Of a DNA stretch of 61,921 bases, positions 8,584 through 16,799 are shown piece after piece. The stretch comes from Xanthobacteraceae bacterium. GTDB lineage: Bacteria > Pseudomonadota > Alphaproteobacteria > Rhizobiales > Xanthobacteraceae. The stretch spans positions 1-61,921 of the forward strand of contig JAQGJU010000080.1 in the NCBI GenBank assembly GCA_028290465.1. The letters are read 5' to 3'. The notes below the pieces were generated by a model, which saw only the letters and a list, made by a program, of their open reading frames with translations, was not told the DNA's origin and did not search any database. Position numbers and translations under genes: made by a program. Numbering within the stretch: position 1 is the stretch's first letter; each line of letters starts with the position of its first letter.

Positions 8584-9497
8584 TTGTTGGCCGCCGGAAA
8601 CAGGCCTTGCGGCTTCGCGATCAGGATCGCGGCCATTACCAGATAGATCAGCATCGAGGAGATCGCAGGTGCGGCCGTCGACGCGGCGGCCGGGCTGAGC
8701 ACCAGCTTGAACAGGTCGGGCAGGAAGGCGCGGCCGACGGTGTCGATCAGGCCGACGAACACCGAGCCGACGAAGGCGCCGCGGATCGAGCCGATGCCGC
8801 CGATCACGATGACCACGAAGGCGACGATCAGGATGTTCTCGCCCATGCCGATCGACGCCGTCAGGATCGGCGCCTGCATCAGGCCGGCGAGGCCAGCGAG
8901 CGCCGCGCCCAATCCGAACACCAGCGTGTACAGCAGCTTGATGTTGATGCCGAGCGCACCGACCATCTCGCGGTTCGACGCGCCAGCGCGGATCAGCATA
9001 CCGACGCGGGTCCGCATGACAAGCAAATAGAGAAACACCGCGACTAGCAGTGCGACGCCAATGATCGCCAGCCGGTAGGTCGGATACAGTACGCCCGGCA
9101 TGATCTCGAAATTGGTATTGAGCCACGGCGGCAGGGTCAGGTTCATGCCAGCCGGTCCCCAGACCAGCCGCACGCCTTCGTTGAAAAACAAAATCAATCC
9201 GAAGGTGCCCAGCACATGGTCGAGATGATCGCGGCCGTACAGCCTTCGCAGCGCGATCACTTCGACGGCCATGCCCAGGAGCCACGTCGCGATCAGGGCC
9301 AGCAGCACACCGGCGACGAAACTGCCGGTCATCGCCGAGAACGTCGCACCGAAGTAAGCGCCGACCATGTACAGCGAACCGTGCGCCAGATTGACGAGAT
9401 CCATGATCCCGAACACCAACGTCAGCCCGGCCGCGAGCAGGAACAACAGCAGGCCGAGTTGCAATCCGTTCAGGCACTGTTCGATCAGCAACAGCAT
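8580..9497 (-). CDS. livH: branched-chain-type ABC transporter permease LivH
   Basis: A 305-residue, almost wholly hydrophobic permease of the LivH family, with the typical start (Q-C-L-N-G-L-Q-L-G) and the motif GIMDLVNLAHGSLYMVGAY near residue 30. The ATG at 9497 is the first of the four-gene block livHMGF, whose members all overlap. It is separated from livK by a strong hairpin, which probably lowers its expression relative to the binding protein. Confidence 0.93.
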   Translation of the reverse strand: MLLLIEQCLNGLQLGLLLFLLAAGLTLVFGIMDLVNLAHGSLYMVGAYFGATFSAMTGSFVAGVLLALIATWLLGMAVEVIALRRLYGRDHLDHVLGTFGLILFFNEGVRLVWGPAGMNLTLPPWLNTNFEIMPGVLYPTYRLAIIGVALLVAVFLYLLVMRTRVGMLIRAGASNREMVGALGINIKLLYTLVFGLGAALAGLAGLMQAPILTASIGMGENILIVAFVVIVIGGIGSIRGAFVGSVFVGLIDTVGRAFLPDLFKLVLSPAAASTAAPAISSMLIYLVMAAILIAKPQGLFPAANK

Positions 9498-9550
9498 GAC
9501 ACTCGGTAGGTGCTCGGATCGCTGCCGGCGGCGGCGAATCCATCATTTAT

Positions 9551-9588
9551 AAAACAGGGGCGGCGGAAGCCTTCGCATCCGCCGCCCC
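9551..9588 (-). terminator. intercistronic hairpin/attenuating terminator between livK and livH
   Basis: A perfect 11-bp GC-rich stem (GGGGCGGCGGA / TCCGCCGCCCC) is followed, in the minus direction, by TGTTTTATA. It lies 14 bases after the livK stop and 54 bases before livH. It has terminator form but stands inside the operon, so partial readthrough or 3'-end protection of the livK message is likely. Confidence 0.75.
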
Positions 9589-9602
9589 GCGTGACGGCAC
9601 GA

Positions 9603-10778
9603 TTACTTCATCGAGCACTTGTCGTGGAAGCGATCCTGGTCGTTCTCGACGATGGTGGCCACCGTCTTGAGCACCAGTTCACCGCTGGCATCCTTGACCA
9701 CGTCCTGCAGATAGAAGTTCTGGATCGGGAAGTGGTTGTTGCCGAACTTGAAGTTACCGCGCACCGACTTGAAGTCTGCCTTTTCCATCGCCTTCTGCAT
9801 TTCGGCCTTCTTGCTGACGTCGCCATTCACGGATTTCACGGCGCTGTCGATCAGGCTGGCGGCGTCATAGGTCTGCGCCGCGTAGAATGACGGCGAGGTC
9901 TTGAACTTAGTCTTGAAGTCGGCGACGAACTTCTTGTTGGTGTCGTTCGGCAGATCGTTGACCCACTGCTGCGCACCGGGCATGCCGAGCGCCAGATCCT
10001 TCTGCCGCGGCAGCGACAGTTCGTCGATGGTGAACGCCGTATAGAGCGGGATCTGGCCCTTCAGGCCGGCCTGGGCGTACTGGTTGAGAAACTGCACGCC
10101 GGCCGCGCCCGGATAGAACACGAAGATCGCGTCGGGCTTGGCCGCGCGCGCCTTCGACAGTTCGGCCGAGAAGTCGAGCTGGTCGGGCCATTTGGTCAGT
10201 TCCTGGCCGACCACCTGACCCTTGAAGGTCGAGGCTACACCGGCCAGCATGTCCTTGCCGGCCGCGTAGTTCGGACCGATCAGGAACACCGACTTCACGC
10301 CCTTGGTGTTCATGTACAGACCCATCGCCTGCGGCGTCTGGTCGTTCTGCCACGAGGTCGAGAAGAAATACGGCGAGCACAGTTCGCCGGCGACCTGCGA
10401 CGGGCCGGCATTGGCGCTGATGATGAAGGTCTTGGAATCGAGCGCCGGCTTGAGCGAGGCTAGCAGCACGTTCGACCAGATATATCCGACGATGAAATCA
10501 ACCCTGTCGGATTCGATCAGCTTCTCGGTCTTCTGCTTGCCGACATCCGGCTTCTGCGCGTCGTCCTCGTAGATCACTTCGACCGGCAGGCCGCCGATCT
10601 TGCGGCCCATATGATCGAGCGCCAGTTCGAACGCGTTGCGCATGTCGTTGCCGATCACCGCGGTCGGCCCGCTGAAGGTGTTGACGAAGCCGATCTTGAT
10701 GGTCTTCGGCGCCTGCGCGAGGGCCGGGCTCATCGCCAGCGCGAGACCGGCGCCGGCCGCAACCAGAATATTTTTCAT
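9603..10778 (-). CDS. livK: periplasmic substrate-binding protein of the aromatic/branched-chain ABC transporter
   Basis: The 391-residue protein is a type-1 periplasmic binding protein (Peripla_BP_6 family). A cleavable signal peptide at residues 1 to about 21 ends ALAQA. The mature start TIKIGFVNTFSGPTAVIGNDMRNAFELALD is typical of LivK/HbaE-like receptors. I placed the start at the ATG at 10778 because it has GGAGGGAG upstream and is directly followed by the signal peptide. Lying between benzoate-CoA ligase and livHMGF, it probably binds benzoate, a hydroxylated or methoxylated benzoate, or a dicarboxylate. Specificity is inferred from context only. Confidence 0.9.
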   Translation of the reverse strand: MKNILVAAGAGLALAMSPALAQAPKTIKIGFVNTFSGPTAVIGNDMRNAFELALDHMGRKIGGLPVEVIYEDDAQKPDVGKQKTEKLIESDRVDFIVGYIWSNVLLASLKPALDSKTFIISANAGPSQVAGELCSPYFFSTSWQNDQTPQAMGLYMNTKGVKSVFLIGPNYAAGKDMLAGVASTFKGQVVGQELTKWPDQLDFSAELSKARAAKPDAIFVFYPGAAGVQFLNQYAQAGLKGQIPLYTAFTIDELSLPRQKDLALGMPGAQQWVNDLPNDTNKKFVADFKTKFKTSPSFYAAQTYDAASLIDSAVKSVNGDVSKKAEMQKAMEKADFKSVRGNFKFGNNHFPIQNFYLQDVVKDASGELVLKTVATIVENDQDRFHDKCSMK

Positions 10779-10857
10779 GTTACTTCTCCCTCCAGTGTTA
10801 TTGGCCGCTATTGGCATTGGCATATTCGTATTGGCTCCGCATGACGTCCTGTCGCAT

Positions 10858-10877
10858 GGCCGCCGGAAACGGCGGCC
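10858..10877 (-). other. perfect hairpin between benzoate-CoA ligase and livK
   Basis: An 8-bp stem, GGCCGCCG / CGGCGGCC, with a four-base loop lies 16 bases after the ligase stop. No T-run follows, so it is more likely an RNA processing or stability element than a terminator. Confidence 0.45.
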
Positions 10878-10893
10878 GCATTCATGCCTCGTT

Positions 10894-12531
10894 TCAGGCT
10901 TTGGGCCCTTCAGCACGTAGCATGAAACGCTGGATCTTGCCGGTCGCGGTCTTCGGCAGATCGCGCCTGAACTCGATCCAGCGCGGATATTTGAACGGCG
11001 CGAGTTGCTGCTTGACGTGATCTTGCAACGCGCGTGCCATGATCTCGCCCTCGCGATCCGGCGACTTCAGCACCACAAAGGCCTTCGGCTTGGTCAGCCC
11101 CTGATCGTCGAGCCAGCCGACCACCGCGGCTTCCAGCACATCGGCATGGGTTAACAGCGCGGCCTCGACGTCGAACGGCGAGACATACATGCCGGACACC
11201 TTGAGCATGTCGTCCTGGCGGCCGCAGCAGATGTAAAAGCCGTCCGGATCCTCGATATATTTGTCGCCGGATCGGGTCCAGTCGCCCTGGAAGGTCGAGC
11301 GCGATTTCTCCCGGTTATTCCAGTACATCACCGCGCCGGTCGGGCCGCGCACGTAGAGTTCGCCCATCTCGCCCTGCTTCACCGCCAGACCGTCCTCGCC
11401 GACCAGCTTGATCTCATAGCCGGGTACGGCCCGCCCCGTGGTGCCGTACTTATTCGCACCGGGACGGTTGGTCAGATAGATGTGCAGCATCTCGGTGGTG
11501 CCGAGACCGTCCGACACCTCGACGCCGTAGCGATCCAGGAAGCGCTTGGCGATGTCGGCCGGCAGCGCCTCGCCGGCGGATTGGCAGCGGCGCAGCTTCA
11601 CTTCGTTGCGCTCCGGCGCGGCAGGGCTGTTCAGAAACGCGCCATAGAAGGTCGGCACGCCGAAGAATACCGTGATCGGATATTTCTTGAGCAGCGCCGC
11701 GACACTGTCGGGCGTCGGCCGCTCCGGGTTGAGCACCGTGGTAGCGCCCACCGACATCGGAAATGTCATCGCGTTGCCGAGTCCGTAGGCGAAGAACAGC
11801 TTGGCGACCGAATGAACGACGTCGTTTTCCTGGAGCCCGACCACCGGCACGCCATACAGATCCGCCGTCAGCGTCAGGCTGGCATGGATATGCACGGCGC
11901 CCTTTGGCTTGCCGGTCGAGCCCGACGTATAGAGCCAGAAGCACATGTCGTCGCGCGTAGTCGGCGCGGTGTAAGGGTCCGGCTCGGCGGCCGCCAACAT
12001 GGCCTCGAAATTGGTGTGACCGTGCGCGGCTTGATCCGATACTTGGCCCGACACCACGACATGCCTCAGATCCGGCGACGCAGCGATCACCCCGGCAAAA
12101 CGTGGGAGAAGCGCTTCGGAGACGATCAGCGCCTTGGCCCGGCTGTCGGCCAGCATGTAGGCGTAATCGTCCTCGGTCAGCAGCGTATTGACCGGCACCG
12201 GCACGACGCCGGCCTTCACGGCGCCCAGAAACGCGGTCGGCCAGTCGATGGTGTCGGACAGGCACAGAAAAATACGATCTTCGCGCTGGATGCCGAGCTT
12301 GCGCAGCGCATGCGCGAAGCGGGCGACCCGGTCGGCCAGTTGGCCGTAGGTCCAGGTGCCGCGCGGATCGATATAGACGGCCTTGTCGGCGCGTCCGGCT
12401 TCGAGATTGCGGCCCAGGATGTCGGCGGCGAAATTATAGTCGCGGGGAATCCGATCGACCGGCACGGCGCCGCGCTCGGCGGCGCTCAAGGCGGACGCGG
12501 CTGGCGCGAGCATGTTTGACGCAAGGGTCAT
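10894..12531 (-). CDS. benzoate-CoA ligase family protein
   Basis: This AMP-forming acyl-CoA synthetase activates benzoate (or a substituted benzoate) with ATP and CoA, the committed first step before BoxAB. The 545-residue protein has the P-loop YTSGSTGKPKGAVH near residue 200, the adenylation motif DGLGTTEMLHI, the hinge region YICCGRQDDMLKVSG and the C-terminal lysine motif LPKTATGKIQRFMLR. These are the benzoate-CoA ligase (BadA/BclA) forms. The ATG at 12531 has a GGGAGGG-type site upstream; the longer frame to 12666 is not credible. A candidate BoxR operator lies about 84 bases upstream. It leads the liv operon with a 115-base gap. Confidence 0.92.
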   Translation of the reverse strand: MTLASNMLAPAASALSAAERGAVPVDRIPRDYNFAADILGRNLEAGRADKAVYIDPRGTWTYGQLADRVARFAHALRKLGIQREDRIFLCLSDTIDWPTAFLGAVKAGVVPVPVNTLLTEDDYAYMLADSRAKALIVSEALLPRFAGVIAASPDLRHVVVSGQVSDQAAHGHTNFEAMLAAAEPDPYTAPTTRDDMCFWLYTSGSTGKPKGAVHIHASLTLTADLYGVPVVGLQENDVVHSVAKLFFAYGLGNAMTFPMSVGATTVLNPERPTPDSVAALLKKYPITVFFGVPTFYGAFLNSPAAPERNEVKLRRCQSAGEALPADIAKRFLDRYGVEVSDGLGTTEMLHIYLTNRPGANKYGTTGRAVPGYEIKLVGEDGLAVKQGEMGELYVRGPTGAVMYWNNREKSRSTFQGDWTRSGDKYIEDPDGFYICCGRQDDMLKVSGMYVSPFDVEAALLTHADVLEAAVVGWLDDQGLTKPKAFVVLKSPDREGEIMARALQDHVKQQLAPFKYPRWIEFRRDLPKTATGKIQRFMLRAEGPKA

Positions 12532-12614
12532 GGCGTCCCGTCCCTCCCTTCGGAACTTGATATTATTGATTGAACGGGCGCGAGCCGTGTTTCCCGGCCA
12601 ATCATCGCCCGCCC

Positions 12615-12634
12615 GACATGAACTATTATGCATG
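12615..12634. promoter_or_regulatory. candidate BoxR operator between benzoate-CoA ligase and the MetE-like gene
   Basis: The plus strand reads GACATGAACTATTATGCATG. It is the best copy of the motif shared with boxC (two) and boxR. Its complement contains CATAAT, a possible -10 for the ligase. The inner TGAA-N6-TGCA is an imperfect inverted repeat, as expected for a dimeric regulator. It could also influence the divergent gene at 12918. Confidence 0.6.
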
Positions 12635-12640
12635 ATCGGG

Positions 12641-12752
12641 AGAGCGCGTCCAGCAAAAGCGGACACCGGTTTTGCGTCCGGACGCGCTCTAACTCTTTAA
12701 ATGGACGCGTTTTCTTCACGCGATGTGGAATTCCAGTTCACGTGAAGACGCT
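12641..12752 (+). repeat. type-A composite palindromic repeat, copy 2
   Basis: Two-module element. Module one (12641-12690) runs AGAGCGCGTCC to GGACGCGCTCT around an ACCGGTTTTGC core. Module two runs GACGCGTTTTC to GAAGACGCT, with degenerate inner pairing. It fills much of the 386-base gap between the ligase and the MetE-like gene. The rest of the gap holds the candidate operator and no gene I can support. Confidence 0.85.
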
Positions 12753-12917
12753 ATGCGCCGCCATGCGTTTAAAATGGCTCCATTGTGCGAACCAGGGCGC
12801 CCGGTGGGCGACAAGTGGGCGCCATTCCCACAATCGGCGCTTTATCGACGCTCCACCGCGTGCCAGTTTCCGCCGCGACGCCGTAAAGGCCGGCCAAAAA
12901 ACGCTACGGGAGACAAC

Positions 12918-14081
12918 ATGATCCTCAGCCGCGACCGCATCCTGACCACCCATGTCGGCAGCCTGCCGCGCAATGAGAAACTCTCCGAACTTTTGCTGCA
13001 GCGCGAAGCCGGCGAGTCGTACGACCGCGCGTATTTCGAGGTCGAGATGGACAAGGCGGTTTGCCATGTGGTCGACCGGCAGAAATTAGCCGGCATCGAT
13101 ATCGGCAATGACGGCGAACAACAGCGTGCCGGCTTTCAGACTTACGTGCCGCAACGCATGACCGGCTTCGGCGGCGTCTCGAACCGCCGGCGCGGCCGCG
13201 AGTTCGAGGAATTCCCCGAACTGGTCGCCACGCTGGTGCGGCGCTTTCCGCACACCAGCAAGCAGCAGAACGCGCCGGAAGCCCAAGGCGAGATCAAATA
13301 CACCGACACCAAGGCGATCGATCACGAGATCGCGCGGTTTAAGAACTTCGCGGCCGAAGCATTCGCGGAATCGTTCATGACCGCGCCGTCGCCCGGCATC
13401 ATCTCGTCAACCATGCTCAATGCGCATTACGACTCGCATGAGGCCTATCTGGACGCGCTGGCCCGCGAGATGAGCAAGGAGTATCAGGCGATCCACAAGG
13501 CCGGGTTGCTGGTGCAGATCGACGCGCCGGATCTGGCGATGGACCGCACCATGCTGTTCCGCGATCTCGACGACAACGGTTTCATCAAGGCCTGCGAGTT
13601 GCATGTAGCGGCCATCAACAAGGGCATCGCCGGCATTCCGCGCGACCGGGTGCGGCTGCATGTCTGCTACGGCAACTGGGAAGGCCCGCACATCCACGAC
13701 ATCGCGCTGGCGAAGATTCTGCCGGCGCTCTATCAGGCGAATGTCGGCGCGCTGTCGATCGAGTTTTCCAATCCGCGCCACGCCCACGAATACGCGGCGT
13801 TCAAGCAGCATCCGCTGCCCAAGGACATGATTCTGATCCCGGGCGTGATCGAGACCACGTCGAACTTCGTCGAGCATCCCGAAGTCGTGGCGCGGCGCAT
13901 CGCCGATGCGGTCGAAGCGGTCGGCGACCGCGAGCGCGTCATAGCCTCGACAGATTGCGGCTTCGGCACCTTCACCAACCGCGAATGGGTGATCGAGCCG
14001 GCGGTGTGGCTGAAACTGCGCTCGTTGCGCGAAGGCGCCGATCTCGCGTCGAGCCGGCTGTGGGGCAAGAAGGTGGCGTGA
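12918..14081 (+). CDS. MetE-like zinc-dependent methyltransferase core (cobalamin-independent methionine synthase II family)
   Basis: The 387-residue protein corresponds to the C-terminal catalytic half of MetE. All four expected zinc ligands are present: His248 and Cys250 in LHVCYGN, Glu282 in IEFSNP and Cys347 in STDCGFG. The N-terminal MetE half is absent, as in archaeal-type core enzymes and epoxyalkane:CoM transferase relatives. The ATG at 12918 follows GGGAGA and starts the conserved ILTTHVGSLPR. It may transfer alkyl groups to or from a thiol. Its position divergent from benzoate-CoA ligase, across a shared operator candidate, raises the possibility of a role with methylated aromatics, but that is inference. 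Confidence 0.85.
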   Translation: MILSRDRILTTHVGSLPRNEKLSELLLQREAGESYDRAYFEVEMDKAVCHVVDRQKLAGIDIGNDGEQQRAGFQTYVPQRMTGFGGVSNRRRGREFEEFPELVATLVRRFPHTSKQQNAPEAQGEIKYTDTKAIDHEIARFKNFAAEAFAESFMTAPSPGIISSTMLNAHYDSHEAYLDALAREMSKEYQAIHKAGLLVQIDAPDLAMDRTMLFRDLDDNGFIKACELHVAAINKGIAGIPRDRVRLHVCYGNWEGPHIHDIALAKILPALYQANVGALSIEFSNPRHAHEYAAFKQHPLPKDMILIPGVIETTSNFVEHPEVVARRIADAVEAVGDRERVIASTDCGFGTFTNREWVIEPAVWLKLRSLREGADLASSRLWGKKVA

Positions 14082-14111
14082 GGGAGAGAGCGATTTCTGA
14101 ACTCGCGACGG

Positions 14112-14158
14112 ATGGGCTCCTTCCCTCTTCCCGCACGCGGGGCGAGGGAAGGAGCAGC
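14112..14158. repeat. GC-rich inverted repeat, possible terminator of the MetE-like gene
   Basis: A long imperfect stem (GCTCCTTCCCTC / GAGGGAAGGAGC) encloses TTCCCGCACGCGGGGC, itself a small hairpin. It lies 30 bases after the gene and 36 bases before the convergent MaoC gene. No clear T-run follows. The same CTCCCCGCACGCGGGG motif recurs at 43085-43232. Confidence 0.6.
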
Positions 14159-14193
14159 ATTGCATGCTGCACTGCGCCCGGGACACGCGACAA

Positions 14194-14667
14194 TTACACC
14201 GCCACCCTTCGCCGCACGACCAGATTCGCAATCATCACCTGCACCGGCTCGTCGTTCTGATTGAGCGTCGAGACGCGCACCTTGGCCAGACCCTGATCCG
14301 GTCGCGAGCGCGACGGCCGCACCTCGATCACTTCGCTTTCAACGCGCAGCCGATCGCCCGGACGCACCGGGCGCGGCCAGCGCGTTTCATCGGCGCCGGC
14401 CCCGATGATGCCGCCGGCCAATGGCAGACCGCCGCGCACCAGCAGGCCCATGGTCAGCGCGGCGGTATGCCAACCGCTCGCCGCCAAGCCGCCGAACAGC
14501 GATTTGGTGGCAGCTTCCTCGTCGAGATGAAACGGCTGCGGATCGAACTGACGCGCAAAGGCCTTGATGGCTTTGGTTTCGATCGCTTCCCCGCCCGCCG
14601 CGGAACGGTAGATCTGGCCGGGTGCCAGATCCTCTAGATAAAGCTCTATCTTATGGTTGGACATCAT
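14194..14667 (-). CDS. MaoC-family (R)-enoyl-CoA hydratase-like protein
   Basis: A 157-residue hot-dog-fold hydratase. The R-hydratase motif F-D-P-Q-P-F-H-L-D-E at 41-50 supplies the catalytic pair Asp42 and His47, followed by the conserved glycine-rich turn LFGGLAASGWHT. Such enzymes hydrate trans-2-enoyl-CoA or related acyl-CoA. The ATG overlaps the stop of the MATE gene by four bases (ATGA), so the two are co-translated, although a functional link between them is not obvious. Confidence 0.88.
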   Translation of the reverse strand: MMSNHKIELYLEDLAPGQIYRSAAGGEAIETKAIKAFARQFDPQPFHLDEEAATKSLFGGLAASGWHTAALTMGLLVRGGLPLAGGIIGAGADETRWPRPVRPGDRLRVESEVIEVRPSRSRPDQGLAKVRVSTLNQNDEPVQVMIANLVVRRRVAV

Positions 14668-16064
14668 GCGGGCTCCGGCTTTGCGGCCTCGCTACCGCGC
14701 ACCGATGGCACATCACTGTTCGAGCTACGTTTGAACCATACGCCGCTCGCGACCGCCACCGCGTTCACGCCGCCGAACACGACCATCGCGATGCCGAGCA
14801 TCACGAACAGGGCGGTGATGCCGCCGAGCCTGATCGCGATCCAGCCGCCGAACGCCGCGACCAGGACGCGCAACGTGCCGGCAATCAGAGGCCATCCCAT
14901 CCGGCCGGCGCCTTGCGAGGCGAAATACAGCGCGAGACCAGCCCCGAAAAATCCATAGAACGGACCGACGATGCGCAGATAGTGCGAGCCGACTTCCAGC
15001 ATGGTGGGCTCGGCACCGAACAAGGTCAGCCACGCCTGCGGAAACAGCGCGGCCAGAATTCCGATCGTCTCCGTCAGCACACCGGCAATGATGGCGCCAG
15101 TCCAGGCCGCCCGCGTCGCACGCGCGCGCTGTCCGGCGCCGATGGCGGTGCCGACCATCGCGGCGACAGGTGCGCCGAGGCCGAACACCACCGGCACCAG
15201 CAGATATTCAAGCCGCGCGCCGGTTCCATAGCCGGCAACGGCCGCCGGGCCGATCAGGCCGGCCAATCCGGTCGCGGTCGCGATGCTGACATTGGTCGAG
15301 ATGCTGACCAGCGACGATACCGCGCCGATGCGCAGGATTTCCCGCGTCGGCGCCCAGCGTAGCCGTTGTGGAAATGCGGAAGGCTTCAACACGCCACGGC
15401 CCGACCAGATATAGGCCGCAAAGACAGCCGACCCGATTACATAATAGATGACGATCGCCAGCGCGCCGCCGACGATGCCGAGTTGCGGCAGCGGTCCGAA
15501 GCCGAAGATCAAGGCCGGCGACAGCGGGATCAGGATCAGCGCGCCTAGCGCCGTTATCAGCGCCGGAAAGTAAATATTGCCGGTGCCGCGAATGACGGCG
15601 GCGAGCGAATTGAACAGCCAGATCGGAATCGCGCCGACAAATACCCAATGTGAATAGGCTAGCGCGGCTGCCAGCGATGCGTCGCGCCCGCCCATCAATG
15701 CGTAGAGTTTTTCGCCGCCCAGCAGCGCTGCAAGCGTCGTGAGCACACCGAGACCGATCGCGATGGCGACCGCGTGCCAGACCAGCGTGTTGGCGTCGTC
15801 GCGACGACCGCCGCCGAGCGCACGCGAGATCGCCGACAGGATGCCACCACCGACCGCGCCGGCCGACAGCATCTGCACCAGCATCAGCACCGGAAACACC
15901 AGCGCCATCGCGGCGAGCGCATCGAGACCGAGTTGCGCGACGAAGTAGGTCTCGATCAGACCGATCGTGGCCTGCACGGTCATCACCACGACGTTCGGCA
16001 GCGCCATCCGCAAGATGGTCGGGACGATCGATCCTTCCAGCAATGCGCGTGTCCGGGCATCCAT
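14664..16064 (-). CDS. MATE-family multidrug/toxin efflux transporter
   Basis: A 466-residue inner-membrane protein with about twelve hydrophobic segments arranged as two MATE halves; the first helix region is IVPTILRMALPNVVVMTVQATIGLIE-like. It should exchange cations for organic compounds. I prefer the ATG at 16064, preceded by AAGGGA, over the one at 16079. It is divergent from a MarR regulator, and two GCGCATATGC palindromes lie between them, so repression by that MarR protein is likely. Confidence 0.9.
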   Translation of the reverse strand: MDARTRALLEGSIVPTILRMALPNVVVMTVQATIGLIETYFVAQLGLDALAAMALVFPVLMLVQMLSAGAVGGGILSAISRALGGGRRDDANTLVWHAVAIAIGLGVLTTLAALLGGEKLYALMGGRDASLAAALAYSHWVFVGAIPIWLFNSLAAVIRGTGNIYFPALITALGALILIPLSPALIFGFGPLPQLGIVGGALAIVIYYVIGSAVFAAYIWSGRGVLKPSAFPQRLRWAPTREILRIGAVSSLVSISTNVSIATATGLAGLIGPAAVAGYGTGARLEYLLVPVVFGLGAPVAAMVGTAIGAGQRARATRAAWTGAIIAGVLTETIGILAALFPQAWLTLFGAEPTMLEVGSHYLRIVGPFYGFFGAGLALYFASQGAGRMGWPLIAGTLRVLVAAFGGWIAIRLGGITALFVMLGIAMVVFGGVNAVAVASGVWFKRSSNSDVPSVRGSEAAKPEPA

Positions 16065-16104
16065 CGGTATTCCCTTCATGCGACCTTGACGGCGGGTTAT
16101 TTAC

Positions 16105-16145
16105 GCGCATATGCACGTATTGACTTCTAATAGGCGCATATGCGC
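16105..16145. promoter_or_regulatory. paired palindromic operator candidates of the MarR regulator
   Basis: Two 12-bp sites, GCGCATATGCAC (16105-16116) and the perfect palindrome GCGCATATGCGC (16134-16145), have centres 29 bp apart between the divergent MATE and MarR genes. Paired short palindromes between a marR gene and its target transporter are the usual arrangement for this family. The binder is inferred. Confidence 0.65.
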
Positions 16146-16177
16146 TCTCCCACAAGGCGCCATCCGCGCGTTTCGGA

Positions 16178-16624
16178 ATGCTGGCTATGCAAAACAAGAC
16201 GACCACTGCCCTCGAACCGGCGCTGTGCAATTGCCTGGCGCTGCGCCAAGCCGCCCGGCAGGCGACCCAGCTCTACGACCGGCACCTGTCGGCGGTGGGG
16301 CTTCGCACCACGCAATATTCGATCCTGGTGAAACTCTCGCGGCTGGGTCCGCAGACCATTAATGAACTCGCCGGCCAGATGGTAATGGACCGCACCACGA
16401 TGGGCCGCGCGATTTTGCCGCTACAGCGCGAGCAACTGGTCGAGATCGACGCCGGCAAGGACGCCCGCACCCGGATCGTCCGCCTGACGCCAGCCGGCGA
16501 GACTCGCCTCAAAGCGGCGGCGATTCACTGGAAAGACGCCCAGAAGCAATTCGAAACCGCCTACGGGACGGCCGAATCCACCCGGCTGCGCACGACGCTG
16601 GCCGAGGTGGTGGCCGCGCTCTGA
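16178..16624 (+). CDS. MarR-family transcriptional regulator
   Basis: A 148-residue winged-helix regulator. The DNA-binding region is at about residues 45-105, with T-I-N-E-L-A-G-Q-M-V-M-D-R-T-T-M as helix-turn-helix and the wing D-A-G-K-D-A-R-T-R-I-V-R-L-T, followed by a helical dimerisation tail. A second ATG nine bases downstream (16187) is an equally good start. It reads away from the MATE gene and probably represses it and itself, with a small-molecule ligand. Three cysteine-rich N-terminal residues (A-L-C-N-C-L) might give redox sensitivity, which is speculative. Confidence 0.88.
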   Translation: MLAMQNKTTTALEPALCNCLALRQAARQATQLYDRHLSAVGLRTTQYSILVKLSRLGPQTINELAGQMVMDRTTMGRAILPLQREQLVEIDAGKDARTRIVRLTPAGETRLKAAAIHWKDAQKQFETAYGTAESTRLRTTLAEVVAAL

Positions 16625-16799
16625 TCGGCCCTCGCCTGGTGACAGGGTGGGCCGCAAGCCGCTACCCGACGCGCCGCCGACGGTGTATGAACTCCGCGAC
16701 AGTAATCCCCGCACAGGGGCCGCTATCCCTTAAGGCGCATGGAGCCCGGCACCGGGCCGGCCCGCACCAGGATGACGGACAAGACAGGAGGAGACACCC

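Noticed and set aside
8584-9546. N-terminal extension of livM through livH
   Set aside because: The extra residues are arginine-rich and out of frame with livH; the true livM start overlaps the livH stop by ATGA.
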